Of a DNA stretch of 64,000 bases, positions 53,341 to 64,000 are shown piece by piece. The DNA lies in assembly GCA_016859345.1 (NCBI GenBank), contig CM029114.1, forward strand, positions 8,057,501 through 8,121,500, read 5' to 3'. This DNA comes from Istiophorus platypterus. Its lineage: Eukaryota; Chordata; Actinopteri; Istiophoriformes; Istiophoridae. A program made the position numbers and the translations under genes. Positions within the stretch are counted from its first letter, which is position 1; each line of letters begins with the position of its first letter. The notes under the pieces were generated by a model that searched no databases, was not told where the DNA came from, and worked only from the letters and a program-made list of their open reading frames with translations.

Positions 53341-53346
53341 CAAAAT

Positions 53347-53352
53347 TTTATT
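53347..53352 (-). terminator. candidate poly(A) signal of med28
   Basis: AATAAA on the minus strand about 180 bases after the med28 stop, the nearest such hexamer, giving a short 3' UTR. Confidence 0.55.
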
Positions 53353-53530
53353 TTGATAGTTAAAAAAAAGTCAGCATCAGACATACTGTATTTACATTAA
53401 TCAAAATACTGAAAAAAGTTGACATAAAACAATCTATGTGAATGATTTCCCTAGACAGCAAACTGTTGTTCAGTTTCCAGTAGGCATCACAAGACATACA
53501 TGGTGTGTACTATCCTTGAGTGTTGGTGTG

Positions 53531-56500
53531 TTAGTTTGGTTTTAAAGGGGCAGGGGGCAGACTAGCAGAGGCCTGCTCGAGAAAGGCCAGTGGTCCAGGG
53601 GGAGGAAGGTCCGAGGGTTTTCGATGCTGAAGGCTCACGTCCTCGAGCACTTGTTGCCAGTGGTGCAATTTCGACAAGTGCTTCTGAACGAGCAATTCTT
53701 TCCTCTGTAGCTCGTTACGCAACTCTGACACATCCTGAGGTGAGAAGAAATGTGTACGTGAGAAGAGAGGGGAGACGTTAATGAATGGAGAGACACAAAC
53801 ACTGATTCAGGGCTAAGAAATGAAGGCCGGTGAACTTGAGTTATTGGTTCTCAGCAAGGAATTTTTGATAATCAGGAGTATGTTTTTGTGCTTAGACAGA
53901 TAGTTTGGTGAGGCCCTATTTAGAATGATGAAAGGGAAAGCCACTGTAATAATTTACCTCTTTCACCACCTGCTCTGGTTTCTGCACGGATAACTGAAGC
54001 CTTTTCTGTAGGAAGAAGCACTCTGTCTGTCGAGCCACATCCAGAAACTTTTGTATACACTGGTCAACACCTGAAATCAACAGAAAGCTATACAGTTAAA
54101 AAAAACAACCCTGCTGTGCAATATGACTTAAAATGTGTAACTATTCAAAACTGACAGTTTTCCTTACAATTACTGTATATTTTTTAGATTAATGTGTAGG
54201 GTATGACCTCATGTATAATTTAAAACAAACAGGTTGGATAGACTGTATTGAAAATACAAGGCTCAAAGTACAACCTTGTGTAACAAACTTGAGTACACTT
54301 GTGATAACTGCAATAAATCTAATTACATCTGTGTTTTCCAACTAAGACTGATTGTATGAAGAAGGTAGTAAAAAGACCTTTGAACACCACAGCGTTCTCA
54401 GTTTTGTTCTCAGCTGTGTCTAATGCAACGTGGCTCCACATAGTGAGAAATTCCCTGAACAAGTTAAGGAACCAGACTGTGAGACTTCATAAAAGATGGG
54501 AGAGGATACAAGAGCATCAGTGGGATACCTAACATAGCCTGAAACATAGTGGCAGCAGTGATTAGGAGGTATAGGAAGAGTCAGAGTATTCATATATTTG
54601 TTTATGCAATACATATTTACGTGCCTTTGCACATATTTACGTGCCAACTGAGAGAATCAGTTTGTTTGGTCCTTTACTATGGAATTTTCACTATAGTTAA
54701 ATTACTCAAACATTTCTGTTTTTCCCAAATTAATTTTCTGATACAACTTTATTAAAAAGGTCAGAATTTGGAATTACTACACAATTTAATGATATTGACC
54801 AGGGGTGTACTCATTTTTCTTGTGCTGTAAATCAATTAAAAAAAAAAGGCTGCAATAACTTAAGCTGACATAAACAACAAAAAAATTCAGGGCTTCACTC
54901 ACCAGTTCGAATCTCCTCCTGGTCTGTTCCATTTACATAGTCTTGGCTTACCAGGGATGCAAAACATGCCTGCAGAAAAAACCCAGACAGCAACATTAGT
55001 AAATTCACATTTTTTTCTCTGTGACTGGATATACATCCTGTTGTTTTGGGCCCTGAGTGAAAGTGGTCTATGTAACTGATTAAATAAATCTGACAATAAA
55101 TATGGACGAGAACCAGCAGGTCTTTGAGGAAAAGGTGAGTCAAAATCTTTTTAGCCATGAGAATTGGTTTCTCACTGAATGATACCTGCTTTGTAGCTTC
55201 AGTCACAGCATAGAGAAACATACCCTGAGAGGGAGAAACCACAGATGCAAAAAATAAATAAATAAATAAAAACCCTGGTTATTAATATGCTGCTAAAACA
55301 GACTTCAGTCTTCTGGAAATGGTTTTCCAGGGGAATTTGGTCCCAAACGAGCATACACCTGGTGACAAGTCCTGGCTCACCATCCACAGTAAAACTCTTC
55401 AGGCACTTCAAACATTTGTTCCCATTTGTGTTTGACCTAAATCAATAACAAACTGTCAGTGATCACATATTTGTTTCTTCCCAATTGTTCATGTCCAGGA
55501 TCTCTGCAGACCAGTCAAGTTCTTGGGCGGCAACTAACACTTATTTTCATTATCGATTAATATGCCTTTTATTTTCTTGTGTAATATACTATTCATTTTT
55601 TTCCATAAAATGTCTGAAAATAAATTATCAATCAGAAACTCCAAGACAACATCTTCAAATATCATGTTTTGTAATTGTAGAAGACAAAGAAAACCAGGAA
55701 ACAGCCACACTGGAGAAGTTGCTAACACACAATTTAGGCTTTTTTTATTTAAAAAAAAAAAATTACTCAAAGCGCTTTAGCTTTGCAGATGAGAAAAACA
55801 TTTCCTCAATGACTTCCCTTTGAGCATATAGGCAATTTCATGTTGAAACATCAATATACTTGGAATCAGGGACAAAACTCAGACTATGAAAAACTGTCCC
55901 CAGTCCAGAAGTAGGTGGACGGGTCCATAGTATCTAATTCCTACGATGCAAAAGGAGAGTAACAGCATTTTGAGCGAAAAGGAACCAGAGATGCAGCTGT
56001 GTTGTCAAGCATTTCACTGTGTTGCGTGTGAAATTACACACAGCCAGGACAGGTTAAACTTGATAATCATGTCAGCTGACATGTGCCGGTACGACCTGTG
56101 TTTGTAAGCCGGTCTTTCCTGTTTATAGTGGTTGTTTTGACGAGGGAGGAGATCGGCCAGTTCGGCGTTTTAGGGGCTGAAAAGTAGAATAAAGTAAGTA
56201 AAGGCTAAAGGATGAGATTAAATTAGGATTAACGCCAGCAGAGACGAGGGTTATCTGAGTGTTTTATACTCAGCCAGTTTGTCGTGAGATAAAACAAGTG
56301 TTTCTCAGCTCTCTGACAGAGACGCCTCGGCGACGAATTAGACAATAAACCTCACCTGGCTAACAACAGTTAGCACACACAGCTAACGGAAGCTAGCACG
56401 ATAACCTCCTCACCTCGAAGGAAGCCTCCAGCTCGTCCACCAGCGTGTTGTTCCCCGGAGCCCTGGTGGCGGTACCGGGGAAGCCCGGCTGGCCCGGTCC

Positions 56501-56572
56501 GCCGGGACCCCCGACAGGATGCGCGCCGGGCGGCTGCTGACCGGGGAACATCCCGCTCATGGACGACGCCAT
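53531..56572 (-). CDS. med28: Mediator complex subunit 28, 4 exons
   Basis: Head-module-associated subunit of the Mediator complex that bridges activators and RNA polymerase II. It is also known as the actin-linked protein magicin/EG-1. Coding exons: 56572-56414, 54969-54903, 54070-53958, 53734-53531. Frames close to 180 residues (human 178). The N-terminus (about 1-45) is a Gly/Pro/Gln-rich low-complexity region starting MASSMSGMFPGQ. The conserved core follows: LVDELEASFE, ACFASLVSQDYVNG, QTECFFLQKRLQLS. The long C-terminal coiled coil contains SELRNELQRKELLVQKHL and HWQQVLEDVSLQHRKP, ending PAPLKPN. The start ATG at 56572 sits in a good context (AAGATGG). The gene is 900 bp downstream of lap3 in the same orientation, as in human. 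Intact. Confidence 0.97.
54110..54835 (+). mobile_element. Tc1/mariner-like remnant, copy B (med28 intron 2)
   Basis: Shares with copy A (6240-6830) an ordered series of blocks: GTGCAATATGACTTAAAATG, CTTACAATTACTGTAT, CTCATGTATAATTTAAAA, GCAACGTGGCTCCACAT. The right end is preserved as CAGGGGTGTACTCATTTTTC (54799-54818), the terminal-repeat sequence of this family. The transposase region has stops in all frames. The element sits in the intron between exons 2 and 3. Confidence 0.65.
55527..55780 (+). repeat. ATTGATTAATC-family repeat in med28 intron 1
   Basis: Begins GGGCGGCAACTAACACTTAT and contains AACATCTTCAAATATCATG, GTAGAAGACAAAGAAAACC and CACTGGAGAAGTTGC, in the order typical of this family. 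The 3' part is lost. Confidence 0.6.
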
Positions 56573-56720
56573 CTTGATTTGGGTGATTCTCCTTGCTACC
56601 TGGTCCGCACATGCGCACTAGCCGATGCTGTGTACGCGCTTTCCGGACAAAAGTATGCGGACGGCCCCCTTCCACGTAGCCGAGACAAACGCAGTCCTGC
56701 ACAACACGGCAGCCTCGCAC
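56573..56720 (-). promoter_or_regulatory. med28 promoter region
   Basis: CpG-containing sequence lies directly upstream of the start codon. It has no recognisable TATA box, as usual for a housekeeping gene. The start of transcription cannot be fixed by eye. Confidence 0.4.
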
Positions 56721-56729
56721 CAAATCCTA

Positions 56730-57490
56730 CATTCATGGAGGTTAAAATGCTCCATTTTTTGAAGCGGTTTTATGGATGCATTGATTCAATTGTATAATAA
56801 TTTTAGAAGCTGCAGTTTATTGTTTTGTTGAGCTATATTAGGTTTTGTTGACAGGTTTACTTGTTATTTTGTCCACCCCACTCAGAACAATGAGGGCAGG
56901 CTTAATAACAAGCACAACCCTTCGTATAATGCAATAAAACATCCCAACAAACTGCAACCTCTAAAATGAGCATAAAGTTGAGTCAAGACACCGCTAAATC
57001 AGTTTCGATAAAAACTGAACATTACAACCATAATGACGGGAGGATTTACTGTAGGACTGTTGTGTTAGAGTGCATTGGTAGACTCTACGTTGGGATTTAG
57101 GACAAGTTGGACAGTTTTATTACTTTTCCCTGATTAATCAATAACAATATAAGTGTTTGTTGCAGTCCTTCTTTCAATTTTGCAGCATCGGTTTGGGAAA
57201 GGATCCTTTTGTTTCCATACATTAATATTACCTTTTAAAATTTAACACATATTTAAAACAGCCTGTGAGCTGAGCACTACTGAGCAATTTCCTGAATCAA
57301 AAAAATTTATAGAGCCTTCCTAAAGAGTGGATGCTATCAAGGCAGCAAATTAATGCCCATGGTTTTGCAAGATGTCCAACAATCACATACTGTATGTATT
57401 GTTTGGGGGTCCACATTCTTGGAAATCCATTGTGCACTGACAACAGAGCCAAAGAGACAAAAATAATAAAAGACACATGCATCTCAAGAC
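56730..57490. other. spacer between lap3 and med28
   Basis: About 0.8 kb AT-rich sequence with no gene. A short ATTAATCAATAACA segment near 57133 may be a fragment of the ATTGATTAATC repeat. Confidence 0.5.
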
Positions 57491-57496
57491 TCACAA

Positions 57497-57502
57497 TTTA
57501 TT
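57497..57502 (-). terminator. candidate poly(A) signal of lap3
   Basis: AATAAA on the minus strand about 245 bases past the lap3 stop codon. Confidence 0.5.
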
Positions 57503-57744
57503 TGTAGGCCTAAAAAAATTCTTAGACTGATGCATATTCTGTATGGTCCATCACACCATTTCATAAAATATTTGTATTTTATACTTCTATCAGTATTTCC
57601 TCCAAGGAGACTATACTGTTAAATTATGCATGGACTTAGACACTTGGCATTTAGCTCTCTGTCTCTCTGTGGAGCGATCGCTGTTGAATCCTGCCAGAAG
57701 AAGATCAGAGAGTCTTGTACATTATCAGATTCTGTGTCCATCTC

Positions 57745-58176
57745 TCAGTCCTGGTGTGCCAGCCCAGCAGCAAACTCCACTAGTGTACGTGTCGGTCTTC
57801 CGGACATGCCTTTGCGTAGGTAGGGAATTTCATCTTTGTTACTCATCACACCAGCAATGTCCAGATGAGCCCAATGAGGAGCTGTGACAAACTCTCTCAG
57901 GAATGCAGCTGCTGTGCACGCACCGCCAGAACTAGGTAGAAACATCAAGAGACATAACAATCAAATGCAGGTAAAGAAAGCCATGAATAGACTCCTCGGA
58001 TGCTCAGACGCCTCTAGCAGGAGCTGCAAGCTCCTGAGTGAGTTGTGAGATACATACCGGCTGTACTTGCCAATGTTGTTGAGGTCAGCCAGCTGGCTGT
58101 CAGTCACTTGTCTGGTGTAGTGCTGGAACAGAGGCATTCGCCACACTCTGTCACCTGTCACAACACTGGCCTACAA

Positions 58177-58216
<40 letters not shown>

Positions 58217-61200
58217 GACACACACAAAGACACACCATTCATCAACATAGGAATTGAGAGACGAAGACACTGTGTGTATATTGTGCACACATGGTACCTT
58301 GTGTAGCTGCTCCCAGAGCCAGTCAGAGTTTGTGAATACTCCAGTTGCTGCTGAACCAAGAGCTACATCCATTGCACCTTGAAGACACAACAAAAAAAGT
58401 TTTAATATTCACTAATTATAACTACATACCTTTAATTTAGTCATGCAATCAGGTCACTTTCAAACTTGTAGTTCGGTTTTGTTGGTCCATAACTACGGTC
58501 CATTTTTTGATTAAATCAATTTATTAGCAACAAATCAAGAGCTGTAAACACAAAGTACATGGACTGAATTTTTTTATTCTGCATCATCAGCACTACATGA
58601 ACCCATGTAGGGAAATAATATTCCACTAAGTAACAGGAAGTCATGCTGCACTTATCTTCGCCGATGATTTTTTACATTGTGTAGTGTCAAAGAGGTCATT
58701 GAGAAATAACAGATTATGAGCATAAATAGTCGAGAAAGCAACTGGACCTTATATGTCATTAATGATGAAAAAAAAGCAGTCACTGGACCAAAATGAACAA
58801 AAAAAAAAAATAGTGTCTTGTATCGTGGCACAGTTAATATGCAGTCAATACTTTTCACTCACTTTTAAATGAAAAATTAAAAGTGAGACACAAGCATAAC
58901 ACTGCTTGTTACTTTCTGACTGACTGGGGAAAATCCTCACAATGGGATGTGCCTACGTGTTGCAATGGTTACTGAGTTATCTTGTGTAAATATAAACTCT
59001 ATGGCCTGATGGCTTCATTGACATTTCACAATCAGCAGATGCCTTTAATGGTAGTTAAGCTTTTAAAGTCTTGCTGCATCCTATCTCTTATCACACAGGA
59101 TTTATTGGTTTTGTTTTCATGCCACAAAAACAAACCACACAAGCGTCAGGTAAGAACCTGACCAAGACCCACATTTTCAAGTGGTCTTGATCCAGTTGTT
59201 TTGTCTGGACATGACTCCAAATGGCATTCTTCACACAAGCTCAAACAAACCAAACCAAACAAGCAAATGCCCAAGAGTTTTTTTAAACTATGCCAGACAA
59301 GGTAGTTGTCAAAAGCACTAACTTGTAAAAATCCCACCTGTTAGTGTAGCAACATTGACAATGGCTCTGGGGCTGAAGGTGTGTCCATAACAGAGTGCAT
59401 CAGCAAGAATCAGTCTACCCTCTGCATCAGTATTATCAACCTGTATGTGGAGAGAACAGTAAGGTCATTTCATCCGTACAAACACATGGAAATGTACCTA
59501 CCTAAAATCACTGTTTCTAACTATCAGATTTCATCAGGGGTTCACCCACCTGGATTGTTTTTCCATTCTTAGCTGTCACAACATCCCCTGGTTTAGTGGC
59601 CTTTCCACTGGGCATGTTCTCACATAGAGGAGCCAGACCTGATTTAAGCAGACAGACAGGCTGAGACATTTGTTTTCATCACAACATTTACAGTTAGTAT
59701 TTGTTGTTGTTGTTGTTGTTGTTGTTGTTGACGTTTGTCAAAAAAAAACAACAACATCAACAACTAGTGTAATTCAGTATAATACAAACATAAAATTACA
59801 ATCAGGTAGTGACCACTTTTTTTATAAGTACTCAAGTTTCATTAAATAATAATACAGACACACTCAGTGTACAAACAAATGGGATTAGAGGGCATTTAAT
59901 GTCACGAAACTCACCAATAATGTTGACCGGCAGCTTCAGAGCTGCCGCTGTGACAATGGATGCACACACGGTAGCAGCCCCGCCCATGTCAGCTCTCATG
60001 GCATCCATAGAAGAAGACGGCTTCAGAGAAATACCACCACTGCAGACAGAGAGAGAGGGGACAGGTGGCCCCGATGAGAGCACCGTATTGTTTAAATAAA
60101 GCGAGGTACATTCAGCTTCAAGCGTGAACCTAGTGAGCTGGAGTATGGATTACTATGGCTTACCTGTCAAAGGTGATGCCTTTGCCCACTAAGAGCAGCG
60201 GGGCCTGCGTGCTGTCAGGTGAGCCATTGTAATGTAGCTCCAGGAAGACAGGAGGCTCCTCTGAGCCTTTAGACACGCTGAGAAATGCTCCCATCTGTTG
60301 CTCCTCTATCCAAGCCTGGGATCTGCATGAGTACACAAACTATCAGACAGATCTTCTTCCACCTCATCGACTCTCCAGAGCAAAAAAAGAGACTGAAAAC
60401 CCTAACTTTTATGCGATAAAATTTCTCTGTCCACCCAACCCTAGAAAACCCAGCGACATTCACTTTACCATTATAGTAAACAAAGGAAAGCAGCAAATCA
60501 TCAGAGCTAAGAGGTTGGAACAAGGGGATGTTTGGCACCTTAGCTTGAGAAGTAACTTAAACAATTAATCATTTATCTAAACAGTTGCTGATTAATGTTC
60601 TGTGAGTTGACTGAATAATCTGGGAATTGTTTCAGCTCTAGATTTGACCGTTTCCAGCCAAACAATGGCTCAAAACTTTCAAATATACTATAAAGGCAAA
60701 AGGCAAAAATGTGAACTTTGCATTGTATTGCATTATATTATAATATATGTTTAAAATGCCTTTCAACTATTCAACAAATGAAAATACTGTTTTTCACCTG
60801 TCTTAGTTGCACAATACTTCAACTGACAGATTCATAAACACTAGATAAATCATAAGAAGTCGGTGCCGGTGACAGTGAGTAATGATGATGAATGTTCCAC
60901 AAACCTCTTATTTACTGTGACACGTCCAGCATGTGGTGCTAGTTTCTCTTCAATGGTGTTGGCAAAAACAGTGGGAGTGATTTTATTCGCCGGAGCTTCC
61001 ATTAGCAGCCGTGCCAGGTTTTGGCCTTCTGCGTACAGAATTCCTCTCTCCCACCTATCCAAGTCAGCACTAGGAGTAATAAAACACAGACAAATACACA
61101 GTAACACTATTCTGCATTGGTATGAGTAGATCAAAATGTAAAAGCTTGCCCGAGTGTTAGGTTACATTTGTAGGTCTACCTTCCATGAAGCTGCGTTGTT

Positions 61201-62844
61201 ACTGGGGTCTTTTTCTTGGATTTCAGTTGGTCATATTGAAACAAACCCAGAACAGCACCTTCAGCTGCTGACTGGGCATTGCCGCAGGCGTCCACCTCCA
61301 CGTGATTCACCTCCAGGTCCTGAAGTAACCGGCAGCCAGCTGAGGCACGCACAGAAAAACACACAGGCATCAGTAAATTCCGGCAAAATCCTGCACCCAG
61401 CCAGAGCCAGTACCAAGACGTGCAGAGGTTACGCATAGTACCTGACACTGCCTGTCTGATGTTCTCCTTGCTGGTGTCCCAGTTCTCTGCCCCACACACT
61501 CCTGCATTGTTCTTACCCAGCCCTACTACTGCTACACAGGGGAAGTCCTGGAAAAGACAAAGTAAATGTGATAACTCTGGTGCTGTCATGTCATATATTT
61601 TTCTTGATCATATGTCGCACTTTGTTACCTCGTGGATTCCATAAAATATTCTGCTTTTGCCTTTCTTGAGCGCAGGCCCTGAGCTGGAAAATACAAAACA
61701 GAAGGTCACTAAACAAAACAGTAAACAGAATAGAAACAACTCTGGAACAAGTTAGCTAGAAATACTGTTTTTCTCATATCTATTAGGAATCCACTGCTAT
61801 GTTTGGCCTTGGCAGTGCTGTCTGTGTGTTCTGGTCTGGACTGAGCTCAGTCTTCACACAACCTTGACATATTATACTTTGCCTGGAGGCTCCAAGTCTC
61901 CTGATTCTATCTGTGTAAAGCATTTTAAGATCTCCATATCACTGCAACAGCTGTAAACACAGAATTAGTTCATTGGCTATGGATCTGAAGTGTTTTCCAC
62001 TCCAAAGGAGCTACTACAACCCTTTAATACCTTTTTATGCCAAAATTCATTATTAGTAAATGGTTGTAAATTTTATAAATCTACCTTTCAGAGGATATCA
62101 GGGTTATCTTGTCCACTCAATTTTTTATCAACGAGGATCAACTAAATATTTTAGCCTCAGCCTCCAAAAGTGACCGTAAAGTTGAGCAAACAACTCTTTA
62201 AAAAAGTTTAAGCTAAAATTGAACATTATAAACTTTATAAAAGGTAGGATTTGGTGCAACAGCTGTTGTATGAAAAAGCATTACTTTTAGCTGGGTTGCA
62301 CATTATAAACCTCCAACTGAACATATATTGGTATCTTCACATAACAAGACACACAGTTGTTTCCAAAAGTTTACGCACCTCTGGGGAAATTACATATTTT
62401 GTTGATTTTTGAAGTGAAAAGAAGTCAATACAACCCCTGCAGCAAACAGACACTGAAAATGGGCAAGAACATTACACACAACTGCTATTTTCTCTTTTTT
62501 TTTAAGTTCATGACATTAAAAGTAAATGCTTCTGTTTTAATGCCTGGTCGTGGCGACTTACTTGTTTTCACTTTGAGAACTTTCTGTTTATAGATTACAG
62601 TTTACAGATAATAGAGACTCACATTTTCAGCAGTTCGGAGAGTTTTCCAGACAGATTTTGGTCAAACTCTGCGGCTGCCTCTGTCAGCTGAAGGCTGCCC
62701 TCCTCTCCCTCCCTCTCAAACACTCCCAACACCAAACCCTGCAGAGATACAAAAAAATACAAGGCGAGTTAACACGAGGAACACTCAGTCAGAGACAAAC
62801 AAACAAACAAACACACCACACCACACCACCCCAAACAACAAGCA

Positions 62845-62901
<57 letters not shown>

Positions 62902-63102
62902 GCGCACACACTGATGCCCACGTGAACAAATACAGCTGCTGAAAGTCACCGCTGTAACTCTGTGTCTGCTGCTTCTCAGGTAACGTCTGACACGGTTTCT
63001 CACCTGTCTCTTGCTCAGGTGAGTCTGTGAGGCCGAAAACGTTCTGCAGGGGTTGGTCCGCGCCGCCGTCTGCGCGGCTCTCCTCAGCAGAAGCATTGTC
63101 AT
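57745..63102 (-). CDS. lap3: leucine aminopeptidase 3 (M17 metallopeptidase), 13 exons
   Basis: Removes N-terminal residues, preferably leucine, from peptides in cytosol and mitochondria. Two-metal hexameric enzyme. Coding exons: 63102-63004, 62738-62623, 61683-61629, 61547-61442, 61339-61180, 61069-60905, 60322-60164, 60039-59915, 59638-59550, 59440-59338, 58377-58298, 58170-58058, 57931-57745. Frames close to 518 residues (human 519). Active-site residues sit one position before their human counterparts: metal ligands K281, D286, D304, D363 and E365; catalytic K293 and R367 (signature NTDAEGRL at 362-369). The first 33 residues are basic and serine-rich without acids (MTMLLLRRAAQTAARTNPCR), as expected of a mitochondrial targeting peptide. 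ATG codons at 63102 and 63096 are both in frame. The first is taken as the start. No inactivating change. Confidence 0.97.
58180..58214. repeat. CA microsatellite at the lap3 exon 12 acceptor
   Basis: In transcript sense this is a TG run ending about ten bases before the TTGTTGTAG acceptor of exon 12, so it forms most of the region between branch point and splice site. Confidence 0.95.
59701..59730. repeat. TTG microsatellite
   Basis: Ten perfect TTG units in lap3 intron 8. Confidence 0.95.
60555..60650 (+). repeat. 3' fragment of the ATTGATTAATC repeat family
   Basis: Reads AATTAATCATTTATCTAAAC through TGACTGAATAATCTGGGAATTGTTTCAGCTCTAG, the end of the family consensus. In lap3 intron 6. 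Confidence 0.5.
61780..62045 (+). repeat. dispersed repeat, copy 2 of a pair (lap3 intron 2)
   Basis: Blocks CCAAGTCTCCTGATTCTATC and CATATCACTGCAACAGCTGT align in order with 50660-50740 in klhl2 intron 1. The 3' segment ends TTATGCCAAAATTCATTA. Confidence 0.5.
62345..62600 (+). repeat. possible non-autonomous Tc1-type element
   Basis: Begins ACAGTTGTTTCCAAAAGTTT, followed by ACATATTTTGTTGATTTTTG and AAGTCAATACAACCCCTGC, a pattern I associate with fish Tc1-type terminal repeats. The other end is not clear. Directly upstream (lower coordinates side) of lap3 exon 2. Confidence 0.35.
62847..62911. repeat. CA microsatellite in lap3 intron 1
   Basis: About 30 CA units ending in CGCGCG. The intron is only 265 bp, so the repeat makes up about a quarter of it. 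Confidence 0.95.
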
Positions 63103-63310
63103 CTGCTGGACATGCACCGATAAGCGATTAATAAAAAAAAAAAACAATCACCGATATATAACTTTAAAGGTCGCAAACGTGTGTAGAAGGCAGCCGATCG
63201 GCGTCACGCGGTCGCGTTTCTTATAACGTCACCAACATGCGACGTGGACGCGTCTTTGTCGCCACCTGGTGGCGGACGCGGGTTAAAACGGACTGTTGGA
63301 CTCGGGTTTC
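63103..63310 (-). promoter_or_regulatory. lap3 promoter region
   Basis: Moderately CpG-rich sequence (63180-63290) directly upstream of the start codon. It contains an ATAACGTCACC half-CRE near 63223 and no clear TATA box in the right place. Confidence 0.4.
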
Positions 63311-63590
63311 TGTTCTAAATATGAAGTATTTTTCGGCTTAATGGAGGAAATGGCTGAAAATAAAAACAAATGAATAAAAGTTAAAAAAAAAAAGGTTTGT
63401 GAAATCTTGTCAATATATTTATCAATATTTGACTTCCATAAATATCAGTTGTTTTTTGTTTTTAATTAAATGTGACAAATCAGACCAGGCACAATTAAAA
63501 AATTATATATTATTAAGTCAGTCAGCCGGTTACCATTATGAGTGGACCTCATATAATGGCAGCTTTTTAGGTGTAACGTCATACAGAGAA

Positions 63591-63654
<64 letters not shown>

Positions 63655-64000
63655 TAGAAGGTTGCAGTAACCTATCCACATGAAAATAACTGTGAAATTA
63701 TTGTTAAATAATATCAGGAAAGTTTCAATCACTGCAGCTGCTCAAACTGCAGCTCTTAAAGACATTCAATCAGACATCTGAGTTGACATCTCAGAGTCTG
63801 ATCTCATACAAGCCTTTCATCCCCCAGTCGAGATCTACTTTTGTGAATATTAGTTTTTTAAGGAAGAAACAATTAGGGTCAACTTTATTGTCACTATGCA
63901 GAGTACAGACACAAAGCCAATGACTTGCAGTTAAACCACTACAAAGTATCAAAGCAGAGTTCCACATCTTTGCTTCCTATACCTATACTTGTTTTATTTT
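63310..64000. other. intergenic end of window
   Basis: AT-rich sequence upstream of lap3. It holds the TTA microsatellite and no recognisable gene. Confidence 0.6.
63592..63655. repeat. TTA microsatellite
   Basis: About 21 perfect ATT units. Confidence 0.95.

Noticed and set aside
62785..63147. lap3 N-terminus extended upstream to 63147
   Set aside because: The extension MFFFFINRLSVHVQQ comes from a T-rich tract; the ATG at 63102 gives a typical mitochondrial targeting peptide.

Overview
The window looks like nuclear DNA of a ray-finned (teleost, probably percomorph) fish. The proteins are vertebrate and most closely resemble their vertebrate orthologues. Introns are short with canonical GT-AG ends, CA/TG microsatellites are very dense, and there are decayed Tc1/mariner copies plus short interspersed repeats of types common in teleosts. 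I see no bacterial operon, CRISPR array, phage or viral gene, and no convincing novel multi-gene system. This is an ordinary five-gene vertebrate locus in a repeat-rich background.

All five genes lie head-to-tail on the minus strand, so transcription runs from high to low coordinates. In transcription order they are: lap3, cytosolic/mitochondrial leucine aminopeptidase (coding 63102 to 57745, 13 exons, 518 aa); med28, Mediator subunit 28 (56572 to 53531, 4 exons, 180 aa); klhl2, BTB-BACK-Kelch Cullin-3 adaptor (51615 to 40265, 15 coding exons, 588 aa); msmo1, sterol C4-methyl oxidase (36222 to 33046, 5 coding exons, 291 aa); and cpe, carboxypeptidase E (30328 to 15152, 9 exons, 451 aa). I rebuilt each gene exon by exon from acceptor and donor sites. 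Every reading frame closes exactly, with no frameshift or internal stop, so all five appear intact and functional. They do not form a pathway: peptide turnover, transcription, ubiquitylation, cholesterol synthesis and prohormone processing are only neighbours.

Layout. 1-14000 is intergenic: a CpG-rich stretch with a perfect CRE near 1.0-1.5 kb (possibly the 5' end of a gene leaving the window on the left), then microsatellites and repeat remnants. 14000-30600 is cpe, whose 9.5 kb first intron holds a broken Tc1-like transposon. 30600-32700 is AT-rich spacer. 32700-37320 is msmo1 with a CCAAT-rich promoter. 37320-38700 is spacer with a second Tc1-like remnant. 38700-52300 is klhl2 and its GC-rich promoter. 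53340-56600 is med28, 57490-63300 is lap3, and the end is spacer with a (TTA)n run.

Points worth a second look: the junction of a lap3-med28 block with a klhl2-msmo1-cpe block, which are on opposite arms of human chromosome 4; two tiny coding exons in klhl2 that automated annotation would miss; an SRE/CCAAT promoter arrangement in msmo1; CA/TG repeats abutting splice sites; and a cpe precursor lacking the arginine-rich propeptide of the mammalian enzyme.
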